Below are positions 1-12,500 of a stretch of DNA of 64,000 bases, piece by piece (positions within the stretch are counted from its first letter, which is position 1; every line of letters starts with the position of its first letter). Under the pieces are notes generated by a model. That model was not told where the DNA came from. It worked only from the letters and a program-made list of their open reading frames with translations, and searched no databases. Both the position numbers and the translations under genes were made by a program. Source of the stretch: Apostichopus japonicus (taxonomy: Eukaryota; Echinodermata; Holothuroidea; Aspidochirotida; Stichopodidae); NCBI RefSeq assembly GCF_037975245.1, contig NC_092577.1, positions 26,843,398 to 26,907,397 on the forward strand, written 5' to 3'.

Positions 1-1298
1 CTCAGTGGTACTGCTACGTAAACAGCACCACAGTGGTATATGTCATCACTATAAGGGTTCAACAAAACCGATGGCATTTGCCATTGTTTCCGTTCAGTTT
101 TTATATTTAAAAATTAAAAAAAAAAATTTATCTTGTCGAAACTTTCCTAAAAAATGGAGCCCAACAGCATGCTTTATTCTAAGTATACTGGCACTGTGAC
201 TGCGCATACTTAATAATTCGGTTGTTGCTTCATGCATGTCCTTTGACCCCTTTTGTTGATTTAACATAATTTGTAATCTACTGTGCACTACAACAATGGT
301 GACTTTGGCATCTCTGGCAGTGAATTTGCCATGATTGGGGCCACGTTGAAGGGTAATTCTAAAGACACAACATGAACTCACATTGTAAGATGCTGATACA
401 CTTACACTATACAGTGAAAGCACAATCAAACACTTCCTATAACATTTAAATTTGTTGGTTGGCTCTTCCACTGACAAGCATTTCATGTGGATTAATATAT
501 ATTTTAACTTGGCAATGGTCATTCTCAAGTTGGTATTGTTCAGCACTACTGTACCTATAGCTTTCTATTATTTGCATTTATATATTAGTCTGACATAATC
601 TGACCAAGGGAGTAGCTTGTGTGTCTTATTGGAGAATTCAAAGCAAATTAATGAGTACAAAGTTGACTTCTCAATTCCGATCCTGTGATAGTTGTTCCCT
701 CCTTCCATACAGGTGTAGGTGCTGCTTGGTTGTTGAGCCATTTGGGATGTCAGGTACTGAAAATCATTTTGAGGTCATTTGGGAAATATTTTTAAAGTTG
801 ACATCAAACTTCATTTTGGGTGAATTTTGACATGGTTTTGGAAAATAAGTAATATTCATCTTATACAGAACTGCATGAGTGTTGACCAAAGTTGAGTAAG
901 ATTGTTAAATAGTGGATCACTGTATTGTTTTGGAATTACGGTCAATTGATGGTCACTTTCAGATTGAAAATGATTCTAAATCTGATGTGAGAGTGAGTGG
1001 ATAATCAAGTTGCTCATAGCTGTTACTGGGTAGTGGATAGTGTACAGGAATGTATAGTCGAATGTCCAGCTATGGCCATTTTTGGACACTGTGCATATTG
1101 GGATGTGCAGGAAGTTAGGGTGAAAGGTTACCTAAAATCCTCTACACATAAATTCACTATAGGTGGTCTTCAGTGGTCACATTTCTGGGATGTTAAGAAC
1201 AATCGCAAACAATCACCAAAGGTTATATTAGTGACTCTGAAAGGGGATGTTTGAGGCATTACCACTTGAACCTCCATACTTCCTTATCCAGCATAATC

Positions 1299-2395
1299 AA
1301 CTCCAATATATATCACTGTACACAGCTGCTTTATGTTATACAGGGTACTTACATGTACAACTCTAATATACATCACTGTACACAGCTGCTTTATCATATA
1401 TCGGATAATTACATATATGTTCAACTCCAATATACATCACTGTACACAGCTGCTTTATGTTATATCGGGTAATTACATATATGTTCAACTCCAATATACA
1501 TCACTGTACACAGCTGCTTTATGTTATATTGGGTAATTACATATATATGTTCAATTCCAATATACATCACTGTACACAGCTGCTTTATGTTATGGGGTAA
1601 TAACATTTGTACAACTCCAATATACATCACTGTACACAGCTGCTTTATGTTATATCGGGTAATTACATATATATATGTTCAATTCCAATATACATCACTG
1701 TACACAGCTGCTTTATGTTATATCGGGTAATTACATATATGTACAACTCTAATATACATCACTGTACACAGCTGCTTTATGTTATATCGGGTAATTACAT
1801 ATATGTTCAACTCCAATATACATCACTGTACACAGCTGCTTTATGTTATATTGGGTAATTACATATATATGTTCAATTCCAATATACATCACTGTACACA
1901 GCTGCTTTATGTTATGGGGTAATAACATTTGTACAACTCCAATATACATCACTGTACACAGCTGCTTTATGTTATATCGGGTAATTACATGTACAACTCT
2001 AATATACATCACTGTACACAGCTGCTTTATGTTATATCGGGTAATTATATATATGTTCAATTCCAATATACATCACTGTACACAGCTGCTTTATGTTATA
2101 GGGTAATAACCATTGTACAACTCCAATATATATCACTGTACACAGCTGCTTTATGTTATATCGGGTAATTACATGAACAACTCCAATATACATCACTGTA
2201 CACAGCTGCTTCATGTTATAGGGTAATTACATATGTAAAACTGCAATATATCACTGTACTCAGCTGCTTTTTATAGGGTAATTACATATAGGTACAACTA
2301 AAATTAAATATCGCTGTACACAGCTGCTTTATGTTATAGGGTAATAACATACTGTATGTAAAACTCCAATATATATCACCTCACAGTTGCCTATT
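1299..2395. repeat. Minisatellite, unit about 58-70 bp, about 16 copies
   Basis: Repeats of a unit built around CATCACTGTACACAGCTGCT and a variable GGGTAATTACATATATGT-like segment. Copies differ mainly in the TA-rich spacer, so the period varies. Several shadow reading frames in this stretch are repeat artefacts. Confidence 0.9.
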
Positions 2396-2674
2396 GCATT
2401 AGTATCGTCAGTAAACATCTTGCAGCCCTTAGAAACAGCAAACTAAAAGAGCCTGTTTGGCAGATTTATAGCATGCAAACACCTAGTTGGTGTTGCACTT
2501 TGACAATAGACAGAACTAGTTGGCAAATTTACACACAATAAGACATTGTATATTGTTGACTGTTATGAATGGATGGGAATTCCCAAGAAAGGTTGTTGAT
2601 GTGGGCTGTTCTGGTAGTATGCACTTGTCTGTTACTGTTAGGAAAAGGAAGTAATTGTACAGTCCTGAGTAGAT

Positions 2675-2722
2675 TCTATATGATTCTGTACAGTAGAATA
2701 CTACTGTACAGAATCATATAGA
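2675..2722. repeat. Perfect 22-bp inverted repeat with 4-nt loop
   Basis: The arm at 2675-2696 (TCTATATGATTCTGTACAGT...) is exactly reverse-complementary to 2701-2722, with loop AATA between. It may be a cruciform or the remains of a foldback element. It is too short and too perfect to call a microRNA precursor. Confidence 0.85.
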
Positions 2723-3251
2723 GAGTAGCTCTATTCCCTTCTGAAGGGACTCATGAATCTTCACTTTACAGAACACTGCAGTGATCATAGGGTAACAATC
2801 TGGTAGCGTCTGTAAGCCGATATTACCGGTATACTGTACCCGTAGTTGCATTCATACCCATACATACAGCATTGAAATCTCTCATCAACGAATATACCTA
2901 AAGTACCAGGTATATCCGAAACAACCTTGAATACCCGGTAAAAAAAATACCTTATTAAAATGCCGACCCAGACAGTACACGCAAACTCGATGATACTGAT
3001 ATTCCTGCTGCTACTGTTTATCGTGTATACTTACCACTCCCCGTAGTCCCAAACTGTAAACATTGTTGCTGCACAATCTAAGCCCTTGCATCTCTTGCTT
3101 GTACTGTACCGAGCAAAAGGTCAACGAAGGGACATACAAATACGTTTCTTGCGCTTTCACCCTAATTAGAGCATAGCATTCGTTTGTTAGCATAAACAAT
3201 AAAATTTTGCGCCAGATGGAGACACTTCCTGAAACGAAGATGTTTTTGTAA

Positions 3252-3322
3252 TACACCCTCCCGAGAATAAGACCCCCTCCTGAGAATAATACCCCCTCCC
3301 GAGAATAAGACCCCCTTCCGAG
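3252..3322. repeat. Short tandem repeat, CCCTCCCGAGAATAAGAC-like, 4 copies
   Basis: Four imperfect copies of an approximately 18-bp unit (CCCTCC[C/T]GAGAATAA plus a short spacer). Nothing else is seen here. Confidence 0.75.
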
Positions 3323-4706
3323 AAAATACAATCAATTGCTCTACCCCCAATCCACGCTATTGAGCCAATTATTATTATTCCAAAGAAAGGTGAATACAGT
3401 GTAGCTGGGTGAACAAAGGTTACAGATTCACAGGCTTGTGAAAAGTGGTTCACGATGAAGCGATTATTATTTTCTTGACTAGGGAGCTCAGGTGCTGCCC
3501 TTCACATTCTGTGTGTACATTAATAACAATACATGTATATACATGCAATTTTTGTCTAGCAAGAAATCTGCAGTTTCTGTTAGCGATGCAAGGCGGTCCA
3601 AGAGAAACCCGATCCGGTAAAACTTGCTTGGGGCAGGTCAATGACACACAAGTAAAATACAGACATTTTTGCATGCACAACTTTCTGTACCTACTGTCAG
3701 AGAGATCACAACATTTTAAAACAAGTTTTAAACAATGCAACAAATTGATGGGATAATCTGGTCTCTATCTCATTACCATTTCAAAGAAAGGAATCCCCCA
3801 AAGTTCTTTTTACAGGCTAGGCTTTTGTTCATTGGGTCATGTTAGTGTTTGATAGTACAGTTAATGCTGGAAGTAGCGGTTCCGGGAAATTTCCGGTATA
3901 CCGGGTAATACCGGTATTCGTCATTGGGTATACTGGTATAGATCTGTTTTTGCTTATACCGATGCACATTACTACTGCTCAGCATGGCTGCAGTAAGTTA
4001 TAGTATACTATTGAATGGTATAAGCGCTCAGCATGCTGTATATCACCCCTGAAGCAACACATGGCTGAATGTATTAATCCTATGATCTCTAAAGGTTGTC
4101 ATCATCTTCCCAAGTATGTTCAGTTATGGTTGATATTTTAGTCTTGATTTACCAGCACCTTCAAAGCCTGAGTTGATCTCATTGAAAACTTGCCTCATTT
4201 GAAACCACTTTAATTTCTGGGAATAATTTTGCAATGCAGGAGGGTGACCCTCTCTAACAGTAGTTCTGAAACATTGCAATTTTGCTTGCTAAAATTCGAG
4301 GGCAAGTGATCACAAGCTGAAATTTCTTGTTTACTGTCACCAAGACTACATTTCATTTAATTTACAGATAAAGTGTGCTGAGTCATACCTCCTCATTGAA
4401 TTATAAAGATAGACTAAATTGTTTGTACAAATTAAAGGATAGTTCAGTTCAGTTCTTTCTTAAATAGTAGTCCTTTTATCAACACACTACTGTAGAACAC
4501 AACAGTATACTAGAGTGTACTGTACTGACCAAGCCTCCCCCTCATAAACACAGATCTGACAACATGAACCCAGAGGCAAGCAATATTTCCAACAGTTTAA
4601 TTAAACAGTGCACTGCTAGTTACATGGTAACTGATATGAATAATAGATAACCATGTTTTTTTGAAGATTTGTAATTTCACCTGTTTTACCCAAAGTGAGT
4701 TTCCTA

Positions 4707-5268
4707 TCAGTGTGGTTGTGATATCTCTTCTTTAAGTGGGTTGTGATATCTCTTCTTTAAGTGGGTTGTGATATCTCTTCTTTAAATGGGTTGTGATATC
4801 TCTTTAAGTGGGTTGTGATATCTCTTCTTTAAGTGGGTTGGGATATCTCTTCTTTAAGTGGGTTGTGATATCTCTTCTTTAAGTGGGTTGTGATATCTCT
4901 TCTTTAAGTGGATTGTGATATCTCTTCTTTAAGTGGGTGTTGATATCTCTTCTTTAAGTGTGGTTGTGATATCTCTTCTTTAAGTGGGTTGTGTTATCTC
5001 TTCTTTAAGTGGGTTGTGATATCTCTTCTTTAAGTGGGTTGTGATATCTCCTCTTTAAGTGGGTTGTAATATCTCCTCTTTAAGTGGGTTGTGATATCTC
5101 CTCTTTAAGTGGGTTGTGATATCTCTTCTTTAAGTGGGTTGTGATATCTCTTCTTTAAGTGGGTTGTGATATCTCTTCTTTAAGTGGGTTGTGATATCTC
5201 CTCTTTAAGTGGGTTGTGATATCTCTTCTTTAAGTGGGTTGTGATATCTCTTCTTTAAGTGGGTTGAC
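4707..5268. repeat. Minisatellite, 25-bp unit, about 22 copies
   Basis: Tandem copies of GGGTTGTGATATCTCTTCTT plus TAAGT, highly uniform apart from one truncated copy near 4795. The array ends about 150 bp upstream of the acceptor of the first RNF19 exon in the window. Confidence 0.95.
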
Positions 5269-5416
5269 CTTTGGTTCTCTGATTCACATCTCTTTTCATC
5301 TATTTCACCAAGAATTCTGGGATTGCTACAGATTGCTATTGAAGCTTGTAATCTTACTGTAGCTTTCAAATAATTCATATACTGTCATTTCATTCTTCTG
5401 ATCTGTTATTTTTCAG

Positions 5417-5579
5417 TCCTTCCGGCTGTACCTTCTGGGGTAAGAAACCGTGGAGCAGAAAGAAGAAGATACTGTGGCAACTAGGAACATTAGTGGGGGC
5501 GCCAGTTGGTATAGCCTTAGTGGCAGGTATCGCCATTCCTGCCATTATTATTGGTATCCCAGTCTACGTTGGAAGAAAG
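5417..5579 (+). CDS. RNF19: RNF19 coding exon (SPSGCTFW block and first membrane segment)
   Basis: Acceptor TTTTTCAG, donor AAAG|GTTTGT. The first base completes a codon split with the upstream exon, and the exon ends in phase 0. It encodes the basic KKPWSRKKK run, then a Gly/Ala/Ile-rich transmembrane stretch ending PVYVGRK. Confidence 0.95.
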
Positions 5580-8500
5580 GTTTGTACTTAAAAATTACAA
5601 GTTTACTTGCTAGAATCTGAGGGCGAGTAGACTAAATTTCTTGTTTACTTTGTCCAATGAACTTTAAGGTAGATTTTACGACAACAAAAAAGAAACATAT
5701 CATTTGTAACAGAAGGTGAAGATGGAGGAATATATACTTTGCAACTCAGTGAAGCCTCAGCAGGAGTATGCCATGCACAGGTTGTACCAGCTGCCACCAG
5801 TTGCCATCTCATTTGTAACATGTCATTTGTAACAGAAGGTGGAGGTATACTTTGCAACTCAGTGAAGCCTCAGCAGGAGTATGCCATGCACAGGTTGTAC
5901 CAGCTGCCACCAGTTGCCATCTGTAATGTGTGTACACAGTAGCGATAGCCTAGAACATCAGTGAAGATCAATATTACATGAGGCAAAGCCACACAAGTTT
6001 GGACAATCTGTCAAAACCAATAGTATCAATATTCAAATTGTGAAGGAGAAAAAGACACAATTACACTTGTTCACAAGTACTATCGAATGGTAATCATTTT
6101 CTGGAATGAAAAGGCATGTAGAGGTTGGCTGGTAGTCGAGTATGTAAAGTATCATCATAAACAAAACAAAGTTAGTTAGATATAGTGTAGTGCTAAACAT
6201 GAACACAAAAATGCAGAATAGGTTAGCCTTGTAGTTCATCATATACTGGGTTTTTTTTCCCCCCTACAGGTTCATGCCAAATATGCCAACAGATCTCGAA
6301 CAAAGCGTAACTTTGCCATTGCTGGAAGCGTGATTGTATCAGTTATTGTGTCACCGTTGATTGCTGCTCTTACTGTCGGTAAGTATGTCATTATTATTAT
6401 TAGTTACAGTTTGGAACTTGTGAGCTTTTATTCTCACTAGGCGACCTCTTGTCTACTATATAGTATAATACTGAACATTAAAAAGAGTCTTATGTTTTAT
6501 TCTCTCAATGTTGGTGTTACATGCAGGTAGACAAACCCACTGCTTTACTCACCACACAATTTAATGATGTGCTCTCACATACTGTACGATAGATGCCAAT
6601 GGGTTGTACTCATGCAATTCATGTACTTGTCATACTGCTGTACTGTAAACAAGTTTTATTCAAGCAATGAATGAGTTGTGAAAATACTATTTATGCTGAG
6701 AAGTTGCTTAGCTGGGATTAAAATAAGTCACAGAGAATATTGTTATTTAACTGCAAACCAGATACATCTGTAAGTGAAGGTTCTGTGACAATTCTATCCA
6801 AATGTGCAAACAACCCTGCCAGTGGGTGTTCCTAGCAATATCAAAGAAAGTTAAACAAAAGTGATTTCGGAATATAAAGTGAAGTCTAGCCAAGCTGTAC
6901 TTCAGACAATGAGTGTGAAAACAGCAGTTGCAGGCAGATAAATCAAGTACACAAGAACTGTATGACAACTACAACTACATCTAGCAGGACTTTAGTAGTA
7001 AAGTAGAAGGTTGTAACTATTCATGGTTGTATGCTACTATCATTGCATTCTTAGTATTACAGCATATATAAATATATATATATATAGATATATAGGTATA
7101 TAGATCTATATATTAATACATATATAGATATTTATCTCAACTATGTTAGTTAAAAGACGCTCAACAAAGCATGCCAACTATGGAGGGTCCTTTATCATGC
7201 TCCCATGTAGCACTCAACTCCTACTGTGTAGCAAGACTTCCAGATTCTTTATTTATTTTTGATGGCTTAGCGGTTAAGATGTAACATCCTCTAGGATCTG
7301 ATGTTATCCTAATAACACTATGTGATTGGTACTTTCCAGATCTATCACCAGCCACAGTTATATCAATACTTAGTAAAGTGTATGGAACTTTTGCAGCACA
7401 TTCTTCTGTGTATTAAGCAATTGCATGAGTCCTTTACTTTGAGGCATAAGTGTTCTTTACTTATTTTACATTGTATACAATAGATGGAAAGGAATATTGA
7501 TTAAAACAACCTTCATCTGACCCTTAGACAATATTTGCCATTATTTATAGACTGATGTAATTTTAGCATGAGATCATCCAAAATGGACTGAACAATTTCA
7601 TTAAATTGCTTAATAGCACTCCTTCAGTTTGGTCACGACTTAAGAATATTGCCCGATATAGGTTGGAAGTGATTTCACCAGGAAATACATCTAGAGTTTT
7701 TCACCAAAACATATGCTAATTACTAACTAGCTAGTTAGTTTGATTTGATCTTCAACATTTGGTTACCTAGACACTTTTCATAGTAATATATAAAAAATAA
7801 ACACTTAAGAGCAATTGAATATTGTTTATTTTAACTTGTGTACATTTGAAGTGAAACTTCAGTCAAGCTAATTGGCCAATACTGCTATGTGAGTTCTCTT
7901 TTGAGCAACATGAAATAGTATACAGACTCACACAGCTACTTTAAACTACCAGCATGAATAAGCTGTGTATTTGACTTTGCCTATATGCATTTATTTGTTT
8001 GTTCAGGAGTATTTAAAGGGCAGAGTATATTGAGAGTGATTTGTCTTCTTGCAGGTATTGGGGTTCCTATCATGTTAGCATACGTCTATGGTGTGGTTCC
8101 AATCTCTCTATGCCGTAGTGGAGGATGCGGTGTGAGCACCAGTAACTCTGGAGGGGTTAGGATTGACTTTGATGATGAGAATGATGTCAACATTGGAACA
8201 TCTGGTGTAAACACAGGTAATGATCATTTATGATACTACCAGGTACAGGAATCTTACATGGCTTATTGGTAACAGACACAATGAACAAATTATGTGGGTG
8301 TTTCTTTCTCACAATTGATAATGCAATGATTGATATTTAGCTAGTTTGGTCTTAGCTGAGTATTGGATAAATCTATTGATAATGCAATGTTTGATATTGA
8401 GCTAGCTTGGTCTTAGCTGAGTATTGGATAAATCTATTGATAATGCAATGTTTGATATTTAGCTAGCTTGGTCTTAGCTGAGTATTGGATAAATCTATTG

Positions 8501-11500
8501 ATAATATAATGTTTGATATTTAGCTAGCTTGGTCTTAGTTGAGTATTTGATAAATCTATTCTTAGGCAGCTGTCTGAGTTCAGTTATTTTAATTTCTGAG
8601 AAAGTAAGGAATCCTACTTAAGACTGCAATTTATCAAAGCATGATAACTCTAGGTTTGCCTTTGTCATTAGCTATCGAGTATTTCATGAATATTTTAACT
8701 TCTAAAAAGTGCCGGAAACATTTGTGATTTAATAAATAATACAAGAAGTCAAACTGAACTAATTAAACTGAGCACTGCGATGCAGCTTTAGTGCCAAGTA
8801 ATGTTGCAAACTCAGATGCAAAAAAGATTTTGAGTACTAGTTTGTTGCTGCTGTCATAGCATACCCTCAGTGTTCTGATACCCCACCCACCCATCACTCC
8901 TGTTTGTCTACTATTATAATAAAGCATCACAACAGACAGTGTACGAGTGCTCAAGCAAAGTAACAGGACATGTTGATCTGCCTCCTCTTGTAGATACAGA
9001 GAATAACCAAGATGTCCAGAGTGTTGTGACAGCTAACGCTAGCATTGGTGAAGCCAGCGTGATGAACCGGGAGAGTACCAGTCACTTGGAGGTTGCAGGG
9101 GTCATGACCGATGACACGGTCAGTGATACAGCCAGTGCCAGCACCAGGGCCATTGCTGGTGCTAGCCTTACAGGAAGTCTTTCTGGTAGTGGAGGAGTTG
9201 GACCTGCAGCAGTCGGCATGTCTAGTCATCATAGGTATATCCCCCCCCCCCCCTCTCACCACCTCCTCATCCCTTCACAACTCTAGATCATTGTACAAAC
9301 ATCATCAGTACTAAGATCAGTTTTATCTTACAGATTGATGATAACCCTCTCCCCCCCCCCCCTCTCACCACCTCCTCATCCCTTCACAACTCTAGCTCAT
9401 TGTACAAACATCATCAGTACTAAGATCAGTTTTATCTTACAGATTGATGATAACCCTCTCCCCCCCCCCCTCTCACCACCTCCTCATCCCTTCACAACTC
9501 TAGCTCATTGTACAAACATCATCAGTACTGAGATCAGTTTTATCTTACAGATTGATGATAACCCTCTCCCCCCCCTCTCACCACCTCCTCATCCCTTCAC
9601 AACTCTAGCTCATTGTACAAACATCATCAGTACTAAGATCAGTTTTATCTTACAGATTGATGATAACCCTCTCCCCCCCCCCTCTCACCACCTCCTCATC
9701 CCTTCACAACTCTAGCTCATTGTACAAACATCATCAGTACTAAGATCAGTTTTATCTTACAGATTGATGATAACCCTCTTCCCCCCCCCCCTCTCACCAC
9801 CTCCTCATCCCTTCACAACTCTAGCTCATTGTACAAACATCATCAGTACTAAGATCAGTTTTATCTTACAGATTGATGATAACCCTCTCCCCCCCCCCTT
9901 TCACCACCTCCTCATCCCTTCACAACTCTAGCTCATTGTACAAACATCATCAGTACTAAGATCAGTTTTATCTTACAGATTGATGATAACCCTCTCCCCC
10001 CCTCTCACCACCTTCTCATCCCTTCACAACTCTAGCTCATTGTACAAACATCATCAGTACTAAGATCAGTTTTATCTTACAGATTGATGATAACCCTCTC
10101 CCCCCCCTCTCACCACCTTCTCATCCCTTCACAACTCTAGCTCATTGTACAAACATCATCAGTACTAAGATCAGTTTTATCTTACAGATTGATGATAACC
10201 CTTTCCCCCCCCCCCCCTCTCACCACCTCCTCATCCCTTCACAACTCTAGCTCATTGTACAAACATCATCAGTACTGAGATCAGTTTTATCTTACAGATT
10301 GATGATAACCCTCTCCCCCCCCCCCCCCTCTTAACACCTCCTCATCCCTTCACAACTCTAGCTCATTGTACAAACATCATCAGTACTAAGATCAGTTTTA
10401 TCTTACAGATTGATGATAACCCTCTCCCCCCCCCCCCCCTCTTAACACCTGCTCATCCCTTCACAACTCTAGCTCATTGTACAAACATCATCAGTACTGA
10501 GATCAGTTTTATCTAACAGATTGATGATAACCCTCCCCCCCCTCTCACCACCTCCTCATCCCTTCACAACTCTAGCTCATTGTACAAACATCATCAGTAC
10601 TAAGATCAATTTTATCTTACAGAATGATGATAACCCTCCCCCCCCCCCTCTCACCACCTCCCAATCCCTTCACAACTCTAGCTCATTGTACAAACATCAT
10701 TAGTACTAAGATCAATTTTATCTTACAGAATGATGATAACCCTCCCCCCCTTCTCACCACCTCCCAATCCCTTCACAACTCTAGCTCATTGTACAAACAT
10801 CATCAGTTCTAAGATCAATTTTATCTTACAGAATGATGAACCCCCCCGCTCGCCAGTATTGTGATCATTTGACCATCATAATTATTCTTTATGATTGATT
10901 GTAAATAACACCACCGCTGAAATAACCAGGATATTTACTTTAATTGATGACCCGCCGCCTTTCTCGGTGTGTCAAGATTGGCCTAGAATACCATCTTATG
11001 TCAGAATGCGTTTATTCTAAAGACTGTTGTAATCAGACTTAAGGAGGGACAAATGTCTTTGCTGGTGGTAGAATGTGTTGATATAATTTTGTTGTTCCTT
11101 TCATTTCTAGAATGGATGTCCATGCTGAAATAGTTGGCAAGAGGCTGAGTTTGAGCAGTGAATCCACCTCTATGTGCTATCCTGATAGTAGTAGTCTGGT
11201 AGGACAGGCAGGATTTATACAGGAAGAGGGAGGTAAGTAAAGATCTCTGAAACCTGTTACATAGCAATGAATTTAGGAACAAGACACTAACTACTAACAT
11301 AGTCTAGTATCAAGTAGCTAAATAGTCTATGTATGGAATGTAGTAGCATGTTGATTCTTGTTTAAAAATTGTCGTACCTTGGTCAGTTAAGCTGATACTG
11401 TGGACTGCTGTATCAGTCAGTATGAGTTGCTGTAGTACTGGGTCAGGCCATTCTTGTCGTACCTTGTTCAGTTAATTAAGCTGATACCGTGGACCGCTGT

Positions 11501-12500
11501 ATAAGTCAGTATGAGTTGCTGTAGTACTGGGTCAGGCCATTCTTGTCGTACCTTGGTCAGTTAAGCTGATACTGTGGACCGCTGTATCAGTCAGTATGAG
11601 TTGCTGTAGTACTGGGTCAGGTCATTCTTGTCGTACCTTGGTCAGTTAAGCTGATACCGTGGACCGCTGTATAAGTCAGTATGAGTTGCTGTAGTACTGG
11701 GTCAGGCCATTCTTGTCGTACCTTGGTCAGTTAAGCTGATACCGTGGACCGCTGTATAAGTCAGTATGAGTTGCTGTAGTATTGGGTCAGGTCATTCTTG
11801 TCGTACCTTGGTCAGTTAAGCTGATACCGTGGACCGCTGTATCAGTCAGTATGAGTGGCTGTAGTACTGGGTCACTGCTTATATTTTTTTTGATTTAGTT
11901 GCAGAATCCATTGATGAGGCTGAAGGAGGCAGTCCACTGGAGGTTCATGTGGACATACAGGAGGTTAATAAGTCACGTCACAGTAGCTATAGTAGCTCTG
12001 AGCATGAACGCAGTAGTAGTACCAGCAGCAATGCACGCCCTTTAAAGCCCATTGTCCTTCAGAAAGACGTCCCAGAGACAGCCTCAGATGTCTGGGAACT
12101 CAAATCCAGAAATAATGAAGCAAAGGGGCGTGGGAGGGGTAAGCGACTGATGCCAAATCAGAAGGGTAGAGTAGTAGGACAGGAGTGCAATGATTTGCTG
12201 ACAGACAGACTCAGCATCAACTCTGAACTCAGTGCTGTCTGTCCTGAGAGTATGTCCCAGGGAAGTCTAGATGGCGTGGAGTGCTTAAGTGGAAGTCCAT
12301 CAACATCGTCACAGATCGTGAAGATTGCTGCTCCCTCCAGTAGTTTTACGTCATCTCAAAGCCTCTCCCTGGGTACAATGAGTAGTTACAGTAGCCAGCT
12401 CCCTGAGGTAGAGAATGATAGACCAGCCAGCTGTGTGTCTCTAGAGGGTAGTGCACCCTTTACCTTGTTAACCCATAGCACCTATACAACTAAACTATGA
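5417..12500 (+). CDS. RNF19: RNF19A/B-type RBR E3 ubiquitin ligase, 3' part (six coding exons)
   Basis: Exons 5417-5579, 6270-6378, 8055-8216, 8994-9234, 11111-11232 and 11899-12500 join in phase to about 466 codons ending in TGA. The first exon encodes [18 protein letters not shown], then a hydrophobic Gly/Ala/Ile membrane segment. Exons 2-3 carry a second hydrophobic stretch ending [20 protein letters not shown], then CRSGGCGV and RIDFDDEND. These blocks are what I know of vertebrate RNF19A/B, RBR ligases anchored in membranes by two C-terminal helices. Later exons are Ser/Thr-rich with family landmarks [20 protein letters not shown] and LPEVENDR. The RING1-IBR-RING2 core with the catalytic cysteine lies upstream of the window, so activity cannot be judged. 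It converges on DRC1. Confidence 0.93.
5706..5922. repeat. Two-copy tandem duplication of about 95-120 bp in RNF19 intron
   Basis: The segment containing ACTTTGCAACTCAGTGAAGC...CACCAGTTGCCATCT occurs twice, at about 5706-5804 and 5829-5922, nearly identical. It has no coding frame of note. Confidence 0.85.
6270..6378 (+). CDS. RNF19: RNF19 coding exon (second membrane segment, first half)
   Basis: The acceptor follows a strong T8-C5 pyrimidine tract (CCCCCCTACAG); the donor is G|GTAAGT. It enters in phase 0 and leaves in phase 1. It encodes [19 protein letters not shown] and a Val/Ser/Ile-rich hydrophobic run. Confidence 0.94.
8055..8216 (+). CDS. RNF19: RNF19 coding exon (end of second membrane segment, CRSGGCGV motif)
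   Basis: Acceptor CTTCTTGCAG, donor ACAG|GTAATG. It completes the glycine codon split from the previous exon. It encodes [20 protein letters not shown], the Cys-Gly motif and the acidic [13 protein letters not shown] segment. Confidence 0.95.
8313..8563. repeat. Minisatellite, 61-bp unit, about 4 copies, RNF19 intron
   Basis: Four copies of ATTGATAATGCAATGTTTGA...TATTGGATAAATCT. It starts about 97 nt downstream of the preceding 5' splice site. Confidence 0.9.
8994..9234 (+). CDS. RNF19: RNF19 coding exon (Ser/Thr-rich, [10 protein letters not shown] block)
   Basis: Start chosen at CTGCCTCCTCTTGTAG|AT, which has the best pyrimidine tract and restores frame (G+AT). Upstream AACAGACAG|TG at about 8940 and downstream ATACAG|AG at about 9000 also keep frame and remain possible. 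It ends SSHH plus AG at donor CATAG|GTATAT. The [17 protein letters not shown] segment matches the family. Confidence 0.85.
9235..10843. repeat. Minisatellite, about 104-112 bp unit, about 15 copies, starting at an RNF19 splice donor
   Basis: The array begins at the exon-intron junction at 9235 and fills most of the intron. Each unit holds a C6-C14 tract, CTCTCACCACCTCCTCATCC, a conserved middle and a pyrimidine-rich TTTTATCTTACAG that looks like a 3' splice site. Period changes come mainly from C-tract length. The complementary strand carries long G runs. Confidence 0.95.
11111..11232 (+). CDS. RNF19: RNF19 coding exon ([18 protein letters not shown])
   Basis: Acceptor CATTTCTAG, donor GGGAG|GTAAGT. 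The entering A completes an Arg codon and it leaves in phase 1. The [16 protein letters not shown] segment corresponds to the VQADVQ...RYSLSGES region of vertebrate RNF19A. Confidence 0.9.
11365..11873. repeat. Minisatellite, 85-bp unit, about 6 copies, RNF19 intron
   Basis: Six near-identical units with GGTCAGTTAAGCTGATACCG and CAGTATGAGTTGCTGTAGTA. The array lies about 130 nt after the donor and ends about 25 nt before the last coding exon's acceptor. Confidence 0.93.
11899..12500 (+). CDS. RNF19: RNF19 last coding exon, Ser-rich C-terminal tail
   Basis: Acceptor TTTTTTTTGATTTAG. It joins in phase as [11 protein letters not shown], then [10 protein letters not shown], long Ser runs, a [12 protein letters not shown] basic patch and LPEVENDR near the end, then TGA. 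The tail looks disordered, as in the family. Confidence 0.93.

Larger units (their letters stand above)
1..5416 (+). other. Presumed RNF19 intron, no coding exon recognised
   Basis: The first recognisable RNF19 exon begins at 5417 after a TTTTTCAG acceptor and starts mid-codon, so coding sequence must lie further upstream. I looked for the preceding RBR exons (cysteine-rich IBR and RING2) and saw none here. The stretch holds two minisatellites, a perfect hairpin and a few short repeats, described separately. Calling it intron is inference. Confidence 0.55.

Noticed and set aside
94-546. 150-codon frame on - at the window start
   Set aside because: No recognisable domain, low-complexity composition and antisense in a presumed intron.
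711-751. Exon-like segment between CATACAG and GTACTG
   Set aside because: Its 41 nt encode nothing like the RNF19 RING2/IBR sequence expected before SPSGCTFW.
2815-3960. Inverted ACCGGTAT-like words at 2820-2950 and 3890-3955 as ends of one element
   Set aside because: Similarity is short and scattered; I could not align convincing termini or a target duplication.
7258-7345. tRNA-like A box GATGGCTTAGCGGTTAAGAT
   Set aside because: No B box or acceptor pairing seen, so not called a tRNA; at most a SINE relic.
9335-9715. Pro-rich 126-codon frame in the RNF19 intron array
   Set aside because: Lies inside the repeat array, depends on C-tract length and has no family match.
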